Of a stretch of 64,000 nucleotides of DNA, positions 9,394 through 16,716 are shown piece after piece. The notes beneath the pieces are model-generated. The model saw only the letters and a list, made by a program, of their open reading frames with translations, was not told the origin of the DNA and made no database searches. Made by a program: the position numbers and the translations under genes. Numbering within the stretch: position 1 is the stretch's first letter; each line of letters begins with the position of its first letter. The stretch covers positions 1,311,443-1,375,442 of the forward strand of contig NZ_JACRSV010000001.1 of the NCBI RefSeq assembly GCF_014384905.1. The letters are read 5' to 3'. Source of the stretch: Fumia xinanensis. Its GTDB lineage: Bacteria > Bacillota > Clostridia > Oscillospirales > Ruminococcaceae.

Positions 9394-9624
9394 ATGTCTG
9401 ACAGCAGCCCCAACCCGCTGAAAATAAGAGTGCGAGGTGAAGACGGATTCCGCGTAACCACCATCCGGATTTCGGAAGAGCTGCTCCGGTGTCTGGATAA
9501 GCTATCCGCTAAAACCCGTCACTCCCGCAATGAACTGATTAACATCATGCTGGAATACGCCGTCGGGAACATCGTGATTGAGCAAACGTCAAAGAGGCCG
9601 GGAGAGGAAAGTAAACCGTTTTGA
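9394..9624 (+). CDS. Ribbon-helix-helix (Arc/CopG-like) regulator on opposite strand
   Basis: A 76-residue protein; the ATG at 9394 follows GAGGAGTGATAGA. Residues 18-60 (FRVTTIRISEELLRCLDKL ... HSRNELINIMLEYAV) are a clear ribbon-helix-helix fold: a beta strand with alternating polar residues, then two helices joined at SRNE. It runs against the tail operon. Upstream, GTCAATGAC is a small palindrome near a TATCAT -10-like hexamer, suggesting autoregulation. The target is unknown; it may keep the adjacent cargo or the late genes silent in the lysogen. Confidence 0.8.
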   Translation: MSDSSPNPLKIRVRGEDGFRVTTIRISEELLRCLDKLSAKTRHSRNELINIMLEYAVGNIVIEQTSKRPGEESKPF

Positions 9625-9637
9625 CGAGAGCAAAATC

Positions 9638-9716
9638 TGTAGGGGCGCGTATCGCGCGCCCGCCCTCACCCCTCCGCCTTTCAATGAACTGCGGGCGGCC
9701 ATTGACCGCCCCTACA
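9638..9716. repeat. Paired GTAGGGGCG inverted repeat (REPIN-like)
   Basis: The left end is TGTAGGGGCGCGTATCGCGC and the right end is the inverse form ending GACCGCCCCTACA, with a short spacer. This is a complete two-ended copy of the dispersed family. Confidence 0.7.
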
Positions 9717-9821
9717 TCCCTCTGAGCCTCCCCGGGAAATATTGGGGAAATAAAACCGCCCTTTTCGGGAAATACTCCGGAAATAATCGGGAAATATGCG
9801 GGAAATAACCTGCCGCCACGC

Positions 9822-9862
9822 AAAAGGAGGACAGGCTCATCGCCCGTCCTCCCTGTTATTTT
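9822..9862. terminator. Bidirectional terminator between RHH gene and barstar
   Basis: GGAGGACAGGC pairs with GCCCGTCCTCC around TCAT. T-rich tracts follow on both strands (TGTTATTTT on plus, TTTTG on minus). It sits at the converging 3' ends of the plus-strand RHH gene and the minus-strand barstar gene. Confidence 0.75.
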
Positions 9863-9863
9863 C

Positions 9864-10187
9864 TCAGGAAATCACCGTAAACGTCACGTTGGGGGTGTCC
9901 TCGTGCACGTCGTCGAAAACTTGCAGCATTTTGACGCACTCTTGCTGCAATTCCTTCGGCATCGTCCCATATCCCCGGATTTCCACCTTCTGTTTCTCGT
10001 CAAACAAGTATCGCAGACAGTCCCACAGTGCATCCCAGTTCTCCCCGTAGTAATCTGGAAGCCCAAACTTTTCCTTCAGGATCTGGTGCACCACGCCCAG
10101 GTATTTGCACCCGGTAAAGTCCAGCACAATCGGGTTGTCGTGGATCGGCTTGAAGGCGCACGCCGCCTGTTCCTCATAAATTCCCAT
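9864..10187 (-). CDS. Barstar-family ribonuclease inhibitor (immunity protein)
   Basis: A 107-residue protein started at the ATG at 10187, which has AAGGAGG six bases upstream; a longer frame to 10247 lacks a site. The motif LPDYYGENWDALWDCL is the barstar signature, with the Asp and Trp residues that plug the barnase active site in the same positions (YYGEN-DALWDCL). The gene lies 25 bp downstream of a barnase-domain gene, the usual toxin-immunity order. Its role as protector of lysogens against the neighbouring RNase is established for the family and inferred here. Confidence 0.93.
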   Translation of the reverse strand: MGIYEEQAACAFKPIHDNPIVLDFTGCKYLGVVHQILKEKFGLPDYYGENWDALWDCLRYLFDEKQKVEIRGYGTMPKELQQECVKMLQVFDDVHEDTPNVTFTVIS

Positions 10188-10212
10188 CTGGGTTCCTCCT
10201 TCTGATCGGACG

Positions 10213-10719
10213 TCAAACGATTTCCTGAAAGGTTTCGTAATGGTCATAGGTCACAAACATCAACCCATCGCTGGAAAACAGAAGCCGTGACCGATTCCGG
10301 TGCCCCCATTTATAATTGATGTCCGCCTCATACCAAACTCGGCCCGGCCCATCGGGCAGATGGCCGTTGCTGTTTCGGTACACGCCGCCGAAGATCATCT
10401 TCCCCGGCGCAACCTCATCCAGATTTCCTGCTTTTGGAACCCAACCTAATTTCTTTGCTTCCTGCCCTGTTATGTAGTAATCCGGCAGCGTCCCCTTGTA
10501 CTTGAGCCACCAGTCTGCCCCGTCCGTTCCGTTTTTGGTCGCTTCCCCGGCCGCCACTGCCCTGATAAATTCGATCTGGCACTCACAGTGGGGATGCAGC
10601 GGAGGCCTCATTTTCGGCGGTTCGCTCACCGGGTAGACTTTCCCGTGCAGATTTCTGCACATCATGCAGGTGGTTGGCCCCAAATAAGCCTTCCACTGCA
10701 AGTAGCGCTGACTTTTCAT
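10213..10719 (-). CDS. MuF-like/barnase fusion: prophage polymorphic RNase toxin
   Basis: A 168-residue protein read from the ATG at 10719 (a TTG at 10755 gives 12 more residues). Residues 1-45 look like the end of a phage Mu F (MuF) head-morphogenesis domain: RYLQWKAYLGPTTCMMCRNL then HPHCECQ, with C-x2-C and H-x2-C-x-C ligands. Residues 70-168 are barnase-like: LPDYYITGQEAKKLGW, APGK, RVWYEADINY, GHRNRSRLLFSS and DHYETF. The catalytic Glu, Arg and His of barnase (E73, R87, H102) are present, while the Lys27 position is Gly. MuF-toxin fusions are a known phage polymorphic-toxin architecture. Barstar follows. Confidence 0.88.
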   Translation of the reverse strand: MKSQRYLQWKAYLGPTTCMMCRNLHGKVYPVSEPPKMRPPLHPHCECQIEFIRAVAAGEATKNGTDGADWWLKYKGTLPDYYITGQEAKKLGWVPKAGNLDEVAPGKMIFGGVYRNSNGHLPDGPGRVWYEADINYKWGHRNRSRLLFSSDGLMFVTYDHYETFQEIV

Positions 10720-10766
10720 CCCTATTCTATCATCCTTTTGATCTCTTTTCAACAAAAGGGTTCATC

Positions 10767-11471
10767 TTACCAATGCACCCCTTCTGCCGCCGACTGCAGG
10801 CCTTCCGCCACCTTGTCGGTGAGATAGGAAACCACCCGGTCCAAATCCAGCTCAGAGCTGACCGAATTGTGGTTCACCATTTCCACCTGAACCACCGCGC
10901 CGCCAGCCGCCCCCGAAGAAGCCGCCGCCAACTCCCGGTACCCGCTTCCGTCGCCGGAAACGGCGCCGAGCCCCGCCGCGACCCCAGCCGAAGCCGCCAA
11001 AGCGGCGCTCTGTTCACCGGCCGCCAGCATGGGTGAACCACCGCCCGCAACGCCGAAAACCGCCGGATATCGGGCGTTCGCCGCCTGTAAAGCCAGATTG
11101 CTTGTCATATTGTTTGCCCAGCGGTTCGTGACCGTTTCGGACCAGCCGCCCGCCTGGAACAAATTGTTCACCGGAGCGTAATTCCCCGCCGCCGTCACCG
11201 CCGCCCGCGCCGCTTCGGGAGCCATATGGAGCGCCCTTGCCGCCGGAACCCCGCCCGGCGCTTTGCCCCGCTCCCAAAGGTGCAGCACCGAGGAAACCCA
11301 TTCCCCCGCCCGTGCCGCCGCTTTGGACAGGCCGCCCACTTGGGACGCCCCTTCCGGAACAGCGCCGGGAATCCAGCCGCCGAACCCGCCGTCCATCTGA
11401 AAGGCCCGCAGCGCCGCCGCGCTTCCGTAGGCCGCCACCCGCCGCCTGAGATGATCTGTTATCGTCGCCAT
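10767..11471 (-). CDS. Very short tape-measure-like tail protein
   Basis: A 234-residue protein with an excellent AAGGAGGAAGATAG site, in the tape-measure position (after the frameshifting chaperone, before XkdP). It is Ala/Gly-rich. The C-terminus (SELDLDRVVSYLTDKVAEGL then SAAEGVHW) matches the usual end of PBSX-type tape measures. Family members are commonly 700-1300 residues, so this one seems to have lost its central helical region. At 1.5 angstrom per residue it would specify a tail of at most about 35 nm. It may instead be a relict or a cargo adaptor for the downstream RNase; assignment rests on the C-terminus and position. Confidence 0.6.
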   Translation of the reverse strand: MATITDHLRRRVAAYGSAAALRAFQMDGGFGGWIPGAVPEGASQVGGLSKAAARAGEWVSSVLHLWERGKAPGGVPAARALHMAPEAARAAVTAAGNYAPVNNLFQAGGWSETVTNRWANNMTSNLALQAANARYPAVFGVAGGGSPMLAAGEQSAALAASAGVAAGLGAVSGDGSGYRELAAASSGAAGGAVVQVEMVNHNSVSSELDLDRVVSYLTDKVAEGLQSAAEGVHW

Positions 11472-11599
11472 CTATCTTCCTCCTTTCCCGCAAACTCATT
11501 CTGCCGAAGCCGCCGGCGAAATCCCCGGCCGCCTCCGCGGTACATTCAAAACCCGCCGCCCTCTTGACGGCAAAGGACATTTTTGCGGTCAAATCCCCG

Positions 11600-12192
11600 C
11601 TATCGGCCGCCCCCGGCCTTTTTCTCCTCCTCGGCGTACACCTGGATCGCCGCGATGAGAAACGCCTTCTCGAAAGGGTCGAGGCCCAAAAACTCCGAAG
11701 GCCGCATCTGAAACTTGTGGAGGCAATAGTACGCCAGATTCGCGTCGCTGTCGCCCCCCTTGATCAGTTTTTTGCCTGTTCTACCCTTTCGTCCATGGTC
11801 ACGTCGAAGCCGTTTAAGGCCTGCACCCGGTTCAGGTATTCGGCGTATTCTCCCGGCGTCAGCATGGCTTTTAGAAGGCTGTCCGCCCCCATAACGCCGT
11901 AGCTGTCCTGCAATTCCCTGTCATTGAGGTCCGGAAAAACCGTGCATGTCGCCGCCAGCTTGCCCAGGTACAGGTCGGCGTCCACCTCCGCCGCGTACTG
12001 CCCCTTTTTGCCGGGCACCGGAGCCCGCCGCAGGCACTCCCGGCGGATTTCCTCGTCCTCCGCCGGCGTGATGCACTTGATTTCCCATAAGAGGGGCTTT
12101 TTCTCCCCGTCCAAAAACCGCGCCGACACCGCTGTTTTCTCGTTTTCCACCTTGACCGCGTTCTGTTTCAAAAAGCCGCTCAAACCATCCAT
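11600..12192 (-). CDS. Frameshifted tail assembly chaperone (XkdN plus extension)
   Basis: A -1 slip at A_AAA_AAC (11767-11773), just before the XkdN stop, joins the XkdN frame to a second frame that starts LIKGGDSDANLAYYCLHKF and ends at the TAG at 11600, adding 55 residues. The second frame has no good start of its own and fits exactly in the -1 phase. Long-tailed phages make a G/GT-type chaperone pair by this mechanism, with the longer form bridging tube and tape measure. Sequence arrangement seen; translation inferred. Confidence 0.78.
11764..12192 (-). CDS. xkdN: XkdN-like tail assembly chaperone (short form)
   Basis: A 142-residue protein starting MDGLSGFLKQNAVKVENEK behind GAGGAGGAAGG; the longer upstream frame has no ribosome site. 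It contains the XkdN pattern: a beta region with KKPLLWEIKCITPAEDEEI, then NDRELQDSYGVMGADSLLK and ML-PGEYAEYLNRVQALNG. XkdN proteins bind the tape measure during tail assembly. The gene ends ...EQAKN-stop on the slippery heptamer. Confidence 0.88.
   Translation of the reverse strand: MDGLSGFLKQNAVKVENEKTAVSARFLDGEKKPLLWEIKCITPAEDEEIRRECLRRAPVPGKKGQYAAEVDADLYLGKLAATCTVFPDLNDRELQDSYGVMGADSLLKAMLTPGEYAEYLNRVQALNGFDVTMDERVEQAKN
11767..11773 (-). promoter_or_regulatory. -1 ribosomal frameshift site A_AAA_AAC
   Basis: On the minus strand the XkdN frame reads GCA AAA AAC TGA, the canonical X_XXY_YYZ heptamer immediately before the stop codon. The G-rich tract AAGGGGGGCG follows within 8 bases, and GC-rich sequence after it could form a stimulating structure. 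Confidence 0.75.
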
Positions 12193-12288
12193 TTTTCCTT
12201 CCTCCTCTATAAACCGCCCCCCGCGGGACAGACGAGACCGCCCGTTTTGCGGACCCGCTGCCTCCCCGCGCAGGACGAAGAATCTTCT

Positions 12289-12337
12289 CATCAAAAACAA
12301 AACCGCTCCTCCGGGAAAACTCTCCCGGAGGGCGGCT
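12289..12337 (-). terminator. Attenuating terminator between tail tube and chaperone genes
   Basis: The arms CCGCCCTCCGGGA and TCCCGGAGGAGCGG are followed by TTTTGTTTTTG on the minus strand. It lies directly after the tube gene, so it should keep sheath and tube mRNA more abundant than the downstream genes. Confidence 0.75.
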
Positions 12338-12345
12338 CCCCCGGC

Positions 12346-12810
12346 CTACATACCGGCCAGGTTTTTAAAAGTCTCCGGCATTTCGAAGTCCTCGAAGGTA
12401 AAGTCGATGCTCTCCTGGAGGTAATCGTCGGAGGCGCTGAATTTCGCCAGCACGCCGCCGTTTAAATTGCAGTCCTTCAAAATGACGGTCTGCCTGCCCA
12501 CCGAGGAAGCCGGGTCCTCGTTGGTCACCTGGATGTCGAAGTAAATGTCCTCGCCAGTTTCCTTGAAGTTGTAAAACAGCTTGCGAAACACCGAGGAGTT
12601 GTAATGGAAGGTCGCTTTTCCGCTGCCCTCCCAGCCGGTGGACTTGTTGCCCTGCCCGGGCTTGCCGAGAATCGGCACCTTGGCCTTGGTTTTTTTGAAG
12701 TTCGCCTCCAAATTGATGGCCTGCATGAAATTGTAGCGCCGGCCGTCGATGGTCACAAAGCATTCGGCAAGGGACGCTGCCACCGCGTCTTTTGCATTCA
12801 TGGTACGCAT
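12346..12810 (-). CDS. xkdM: XkdM tail tube protein
   Basis: A 154-residue protein, the usual XkdM/DUF2001 length. The conserved AECFVTIDGRRYNFMQ, KVPILGKPGQGNKSTGWEG and TFEDFEMPETFKNL blocks are present. It forms the inner tube of contractile tails and follows the sheath gene as expected. The ribosome site is AAAGGA; an alternative ATG lies three codons in. Confidence 0.93.
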   Translation of the reverse strand: MRTMNAKDAVAASLAECFVTIDGRRYNFMQAINLEANFKKTKAKVPILGKPGQGNKSTGWEGSGKATFHYNSSVFRKLFYNFKETGEDIYFDIQVTNEDPASSVGRQTVILKDCNLNGGVLAKFSASDDYLQESIDFTFEDFEMPETFKNLAGM

Positions 12811-13103
12811 GTAAAATCATTCCTTTCTGGGAATTCAACTGTTTGAGCGGACGTTCCAACCCGTCCGCCCGAATTTCTGGGCAATCGCAGGGACGGCGTT
12901 TTCTCCGCCCTTTCTCCGTTTCCGGGGAACCGTAGGCGCTCCGTCCTCCCTCCCTCCGGGAATCCGCAGGGGAGAGGCTCTGCTCCGCCCGGTTCCCTGT
13001 TTCCGGAGAACCGCAGGCGCGGGTCAAAATCAAATGCTGCCGCATTCAACTTATTCCCCGCCGTTTCCCTATCTGACAGTAAATCTTTTGGCAGCCACCG
13101 TTT
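12811..13103. repeat. Sheath-tube gap with CAAAATCAAATGC repeat
   Basis: No gene is visible. At 13017-13050 the sequence GCGGGTCAAAATCAAATGC, followed by TGCCGCATTCAAC, is one copy of a second dispersed hairpin-like element that recurs at 15780, 38371 and 50430. Confidence 0.55.
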
Positions 13104-14405
13104 TTACTCCACCACGACCGTCATGTAAAGCTGCGCCATGGCGCTGACGGGGGTGATGCGGTCGCTGACCACCACGCTCTTTTTGGTATTGCCCTGCTCC
13201 ACGACGATGCTGTCGGAGGTAAACTCCTCGATGGCTCTCACGTCGCTAAGCTGCCGATGGTGGCGGACGATGTCGTTCCAGAGGGAAATACGCCCCGCCG
13301 CGTCGTTGGGCACCTGGCCCAGGTAGCGCTCGTTGAAGAGCACCGCGATGTCGTTTCCGATCTGGTCGAGGACGCGGATGACCTGATTGTCGGAGAAATC
13401 GGCGCTCTTGTCGGCGCTCACCGACACAAATGTGTTCACGTCGCCCAGCACCCGCACTTTGTCGCCCACCTTGTGGAGCATGAATTTGCCCGCCTTGAGG
13501 TTTTTAGACAGCTCCGCCTGGGTGTAGCCCGTGTCTACCGAAAACGCCCCGTCGTACACAGCGTTGAGGCAGCTCTTATTGACCGGGCAGCCCGCCTGCA
13601 AGCCTGTAACCCAGTAGACGAGGCTCTCTGCCGCCCCGTCTGTGACCGCGTTTTCCACCGAGATGACGCCTTCATAGTCCGCCGCCTTCTGATAGAGAAC
13701 GGTCTGGAACTTGACGCCCACCTCTTCCCGCATCCGCTTGGTGAACTGGACGAAAAGCTCCTTCACCGCGTCCACATTTGACATGCAGCCCAGCGTGTTA
13801 AAGCTCTCGCTCTCGATTTTATCGAGGAATCCCTCGTAATCGGACTGCTGGACGTTCTGGGCGTTGGTGCCGCCTGTCAAAGAGACCCCCGCCGTGGCGC
13901 TCAGGGTGGCGTCTTTTTTGAACACGATGTAATCGTTGTCCATAAGGTCCGCCGCCGCCGCGACCGTTTGCTTGTCCGCTTCCGCGCCGTCCAAAACGGT
14001 GATTACGTCGAATTTCTGCCCGTCGTCCCCGTTTACACGGATCGCGATTTTAAGGTCGTTGCCTCTCGTGCCGCTGTATTTTGCGGTTCCGTAGGAGCAG
14101 GAGGCTTTCGCGCCCCCGTTTAATCTGTAAAAATGTCCGACGCGGATGTTCATAAAGAGGTCGCAAAGCCCCTTCATCCTGTCGTCGGCAGCCCCGTAGC
14201 CGAAAATGCTCCGGGCGTTTTTCATAAAGTCCTCGGCATAAACCGTAAAGACCTCTCCCTCAGGGCCCCAGTCAAGCTCCAGCGCCATAGCGGCACTCCC
14301 CCTGTCGGAGAGGGCCGCGTCGGCTCTGGAAGCGCTGATAAAATTGATGTACGCCCCCGGCAAAGCCTTGTTCTGAGAGGTAAATGTACCGCCGCCAATG
14401 GCCAT
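13104..14405 (-). CDS. xkdK: XkdK tail sheath protein
   Basis: A 433-residue protein close to the family norm. It begins MAIGGGTFTSQNKALPGAYI and shows the sheath landmarks NFISASRADAALSDRG, VNTFVSVSADKSADFSDN, QVIRVLDQIGNDIAVLFN and a C-terminal SVVVSDRITPVSAMAQLYM. It forms the contractile outer sheath. The gene looks intact and lies upstream of XkdM in the standard order. Confidence 0.94.
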   Translation of the reverse strand: MAIGGGTFTSQNKALPGAYINFISASRADAALSDRGSAAMALELDWGPEGEVFTVYAEDFMKNARSIFGYGAADDRMKGLCDLFMNIRVGHFYRLNGGAKASCSYGTAKYSGTRGNDLKIAIRVNGDDGQKFDVITVLDGAEADKQTVAAAADLMDNDYIVFKKDATLSATAGVSLTGGTNAQNVQQSDYEGFLDKIESESFNTLGCMSNVDAVKELFVQFTKRMREEVGVKFQTVLYQKAADYEGVISVENAVTDGAAESLVYWVTGLQAGCPVNKSCLNAVYDGAFSVDTGYTQAELSKNLKAGKFMLHKVGDKVRVLGDVNTFVSVSADKSADFSDNQVIRVLDQIGNDIAVLFNERYLGQVPNDAAGRISLWNDIVRHHRQLSDVRAIEEFTSDSIVVEQGNTKKSVVVSDRITPVSAMAQLYMTVVVE

Positions 14406-15207
14406 AATAATTCACCATCCGTCAAAAAATTGACGTTCCTTTCGTAAAATAAATCCGCCTTATCAGGCTCGCGCCTTCAGGACGGCTCCGCTCTCTTGCG
14501 GGCGCTGTTTGAACGAAACCATGTAGGGGCACGCATCGCACACCCGTGGCCAAGCCAATCGCCCGCTGCATTCTGCCACGACACCGATCCGACCCGCGCG
14601 TATCCCGCGCCCACGGGCGGCCAATGGCCGCCCCTACGGTTTTGTTCTTATCTCAACGCCCCGCTAAACGGCAATTTTTAAGCCCGAAAAAAGCCTTCTG
14701 TCTTTTTTCGGGCAGCAACCTGCGCGTCCAAAGGTTTTCCATTCCCCGGACGGCAATTTTATTCCGCTCAAGAAGTCTCGCCTCCCCAAACGGCCCGTTT
14801 CCGCGTCTCTGAAGGCTCCTGCCTCCCAATACGGCTCATCCCCGCCGTTCACAAAAGTCGTTCGACCCCGAACGGCAGCTTCTACGTGCCGCAGAAGAGC
14901 TAGCCTCCCCAAACGGCCGTTTCTGCTCCCACAAAAGGCCCCTGCCTCCCCGAAACGCCAAACGCCCGCCGCCCGAAAAAGCGTTCTCCTTTTCAAACGC
15001 AAATTTCCAAGCCCCAAAGGGATTTCTTCCCGAACAGCTGGCCTGCGTGCCTCCGAAAAGCTTCCGCCTCCCCGGCGCCCGCCCCCTTTAACACCGCCCC
15101 GGGCAAAGCCATCGGCCTCTCTGGGTAAATTTCTCCGCGCTCCGGCCAAAACCGCTTTTCCGGCCTCCAAATGGAATCCGTCCAGGCCGCTTTCTCCTGG
15201 AACCCGC
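14406..15207. other. 800-bp gap without a credible gene, with one REPIN-like repeat
   Basis: The segment 14522-14639 is a large two-ended GTAGGGGC repeat (left TGTAGGGGCACGCATCGCAC, right GGCCAATGGCCGCCCCTAC). A 168-codon minus-strand frame (15170-14664) is Arg/Gly-rich, has no family motif and no ribosome site, and looks like open frame in GC-rich non-coding DNA. A gap of this size inside a structural operon is unusual. Confidence 0.55.
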
Positions 15208-15645
15208 TCACACCCCTTCCCGCAGCGTCAGGTCGCCCATGAGCACCGGGTTTTCGTCGGGGAGTTTTGTGACAAACCCGCCGTACTGGCCCGAAAACCG
15301 CAGGACTTCTCCGGCGTTCTGGGCCCGCAGGGAGGTTCCCCGCATAACAGAGCCGTCCTCCAGCGCAAGGGTTTCCATGACGCAGAACAGCTCCTCGGCA
15401 ACTTGCGCCATCTCAGCGTTGCGCTTTACGGGGATTTTCTCCTCGCTGGGAAAGTAAGTGACGCTCAAAGGCGTCGTCCGCCGGTAGCGGTTGCCCACCA
15501 CCCGCTTTTCCGAGAGGTCTCCCCCCTCGATGAAAAAACAGGGCCGCTTGAGGTTTTGCCGCACCATTTCGGTGTAGATGGCCGTTTCCGGCCCGAAAGC
15601 CCTGGCAATGGCCGTTGCCGCCCCTTTGATCAGTTCTTGTAACAT
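15208..15645 (-). CDS. XkdJ-like DUF6838 head-tail joining protein
   Basis: A 145-residue protein starting MLQELIKGAATAIARAFGPE at 15645 (AAAGGACGG upstream); the longer frame to 15744 lacks a site. The TAIYTEMVRQNLKRPCFFIE and NRYRRTTPLSVTYFP blocks match the small tail-terminator-like proteins (DUF6838) before the sheath in PBSX-type prophages. A role in completing the tail is inferred from the order. Confidence 0.75.
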   Translation of the reverse strand: MLQELIKGAATAIARAFGPETAIYTEMVRQNLKRPCFFIEGGDLSEKRVVGNRYRRTTPLSVTYFPSEEKIPVKRNAEMAQVAEELFCVMETLALEDGSVMRGTSLRAQNAGEVLRFSGQYGGFVTKLPDENPVLMGDLTLREGV

Positions 15646-15779
15646 ATCTTTTCCGTCCTTTGCTGTTCGCTCCGCCTGTTTTTCGGAACGCCCCAGGGGC
15701 AGGATGAATCCCTGGGCCCCAGGCACCGCAGAGACGGGCATCACCCGCCCGCAAATTCCCGGAACGTCCCCGCGTAAGG

Positions 15780-15815
15780 GCGGGTCAAAATCAAATGCCG
15801 TCGCATTCGCCCCCG
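15780..15815. repeat. CAAAATCAAATGC dispersed repeat
   Basis: The sequence GCGGGTCAAAATCAAATGCC followed by GTCGCATTCG is a copy of the element also at 13017, 38371 and 50430. Confidence 0.55.
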
Positions 15816-15828
15816 CGCACCGCCCCTT

Positions 15829-16191
15829 TTACGCGTAATCCTCCCGCACCACCAAGATCTCCTGGTGGGTGGGATACCGCACCGGCTCGCCGCAGGTGAC
15901 GTAGCGGACGGTTTTGCCGTACTGGGTCACCACTAAACTGCATCCCGCCGGGATACTGAGCTTTGGGGAGGCAAACACCTTGGTCTCGTAGTTAAGCGCC
16001 GCCGCCTGCCCTTGCTTGACCGGCTGGTTGCCGTACCGCGCGCCGGAACGGGAGCGGCTCACAGCGCAGGGAAACCGCTTGTACAAAAGGTTCTCCTCCT
16101 CCTCTTGGATGAGCTTCCCCTCCTTGTACCTACGCTCATATACATCCATCACCCCATCGAAGGTGGAGGCGATGATCTGCTCTTCGTTCAT
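15829..16191 (-). CDS. Head-tail connector protein (XkdH-like position)
   Basis: A 120-residue protein starting MNEEQIIASTFDGVMDVYER. The middle (LYKRFPCAVSRSRSG) and C-terminal half (LSIPAGCSLVVTQYGKTVRY) fit the small minor head proteins at this position (YqbH/XkdH group). The N-terminal start was preferred because a longer frame to 16227 lacks a ribosome site. Assigned mainly by position between the gp6-like connector and XkdJ. Confidence 0.6.
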   Translation of the reverse strand: MNEEQIIASTFDGVMDVYERRYKEGKLIQEEEENLLYKRFPCAVSRSRSGARYGNQPVKQGQAAALNYETKVFASPKLSIPAGCSLVVTQYGKTVRYVTCGEPVRYPTHQEILVVREDYA

Positions 16192-16243
16192 CGAATCTTC
16201 CGTTCCTTTCTCCCTGACCCCTGCCACGGGGATATCCCGCCTG

Positions 16244-16549
16244 CTACCACTTCATCTTTCGAAAGGCGTTGAGCCTTTCGCTATAACCTTGAAGCACATC
16301 CTGGGCCCCGTCGCTGTAGGTGACAGAAAAATCGCCCCGGGTGACAGATTTGACCGCTTTGCCGCCGTCCTTCGCCTCCCGGTAGCAGCCCGCCGCCATC
16401 TGAGAGGCGAGATGTTCCGCCCCTTTGGGGATTTCCTCCAGATGGCAGTAGCTTTTGATGTACTCCTCGGTCAGTTCGCAGCAAAACAGCAGCAGCGCCT
16501 CGTCATACCCATCGGCAAGCAGCAGTTTTGCCTTATCCGCAATGTTCAT
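16244..16549 (-). CDS. Head-tail connector (YqbG/gp6-like)
   Basis: A 101-residue mostly helical protein. 'DEALLLFCCELTEEYIKSYC' and the C-terminal YSDGAQDVLQGYSERLNAF pattern are typical of the YqbG/DUF3199/gp6 connectors that dock under the portal. It directly follows the capsid gene on the minus strand and has a GGAAAGG site. Confidence 0.75.
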   Translation of the reverse strand: MNIADKAKLLLADGYDEALLLFCCELTEEYIKSYCHLEEIPKGAEHLASQMAAGCYREAKDGGKAVKSVTRGDFSVTYSDGAQDVLQGYSERLNAFRKMKW

Positions 16550-16716
16550 ATCATCAAACCTTTCCTCTCAAGGCCCCACCCGGGGCCGCCGTGTCACACT
16601 GGCTCCGCCGCAAGCCCCAAGCGTGAACTCCGGCCACCAGCCGCTGCCGGGGCCAGCCATCCCGCTCACGGTCTCCCCGCCGGGACTGGCGTCTTTGCCG
16701 GAACCCGGCCAAAAAA

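Noticed and set aside
14664..15170. 168-codon Arg/Gly-rich frame between the XkdJ-like and sheath genes
   Set aside because: No ribosome site, no motif, and composition typical of non-coding GC-rich spacer; opposite-strand frames are equally open.
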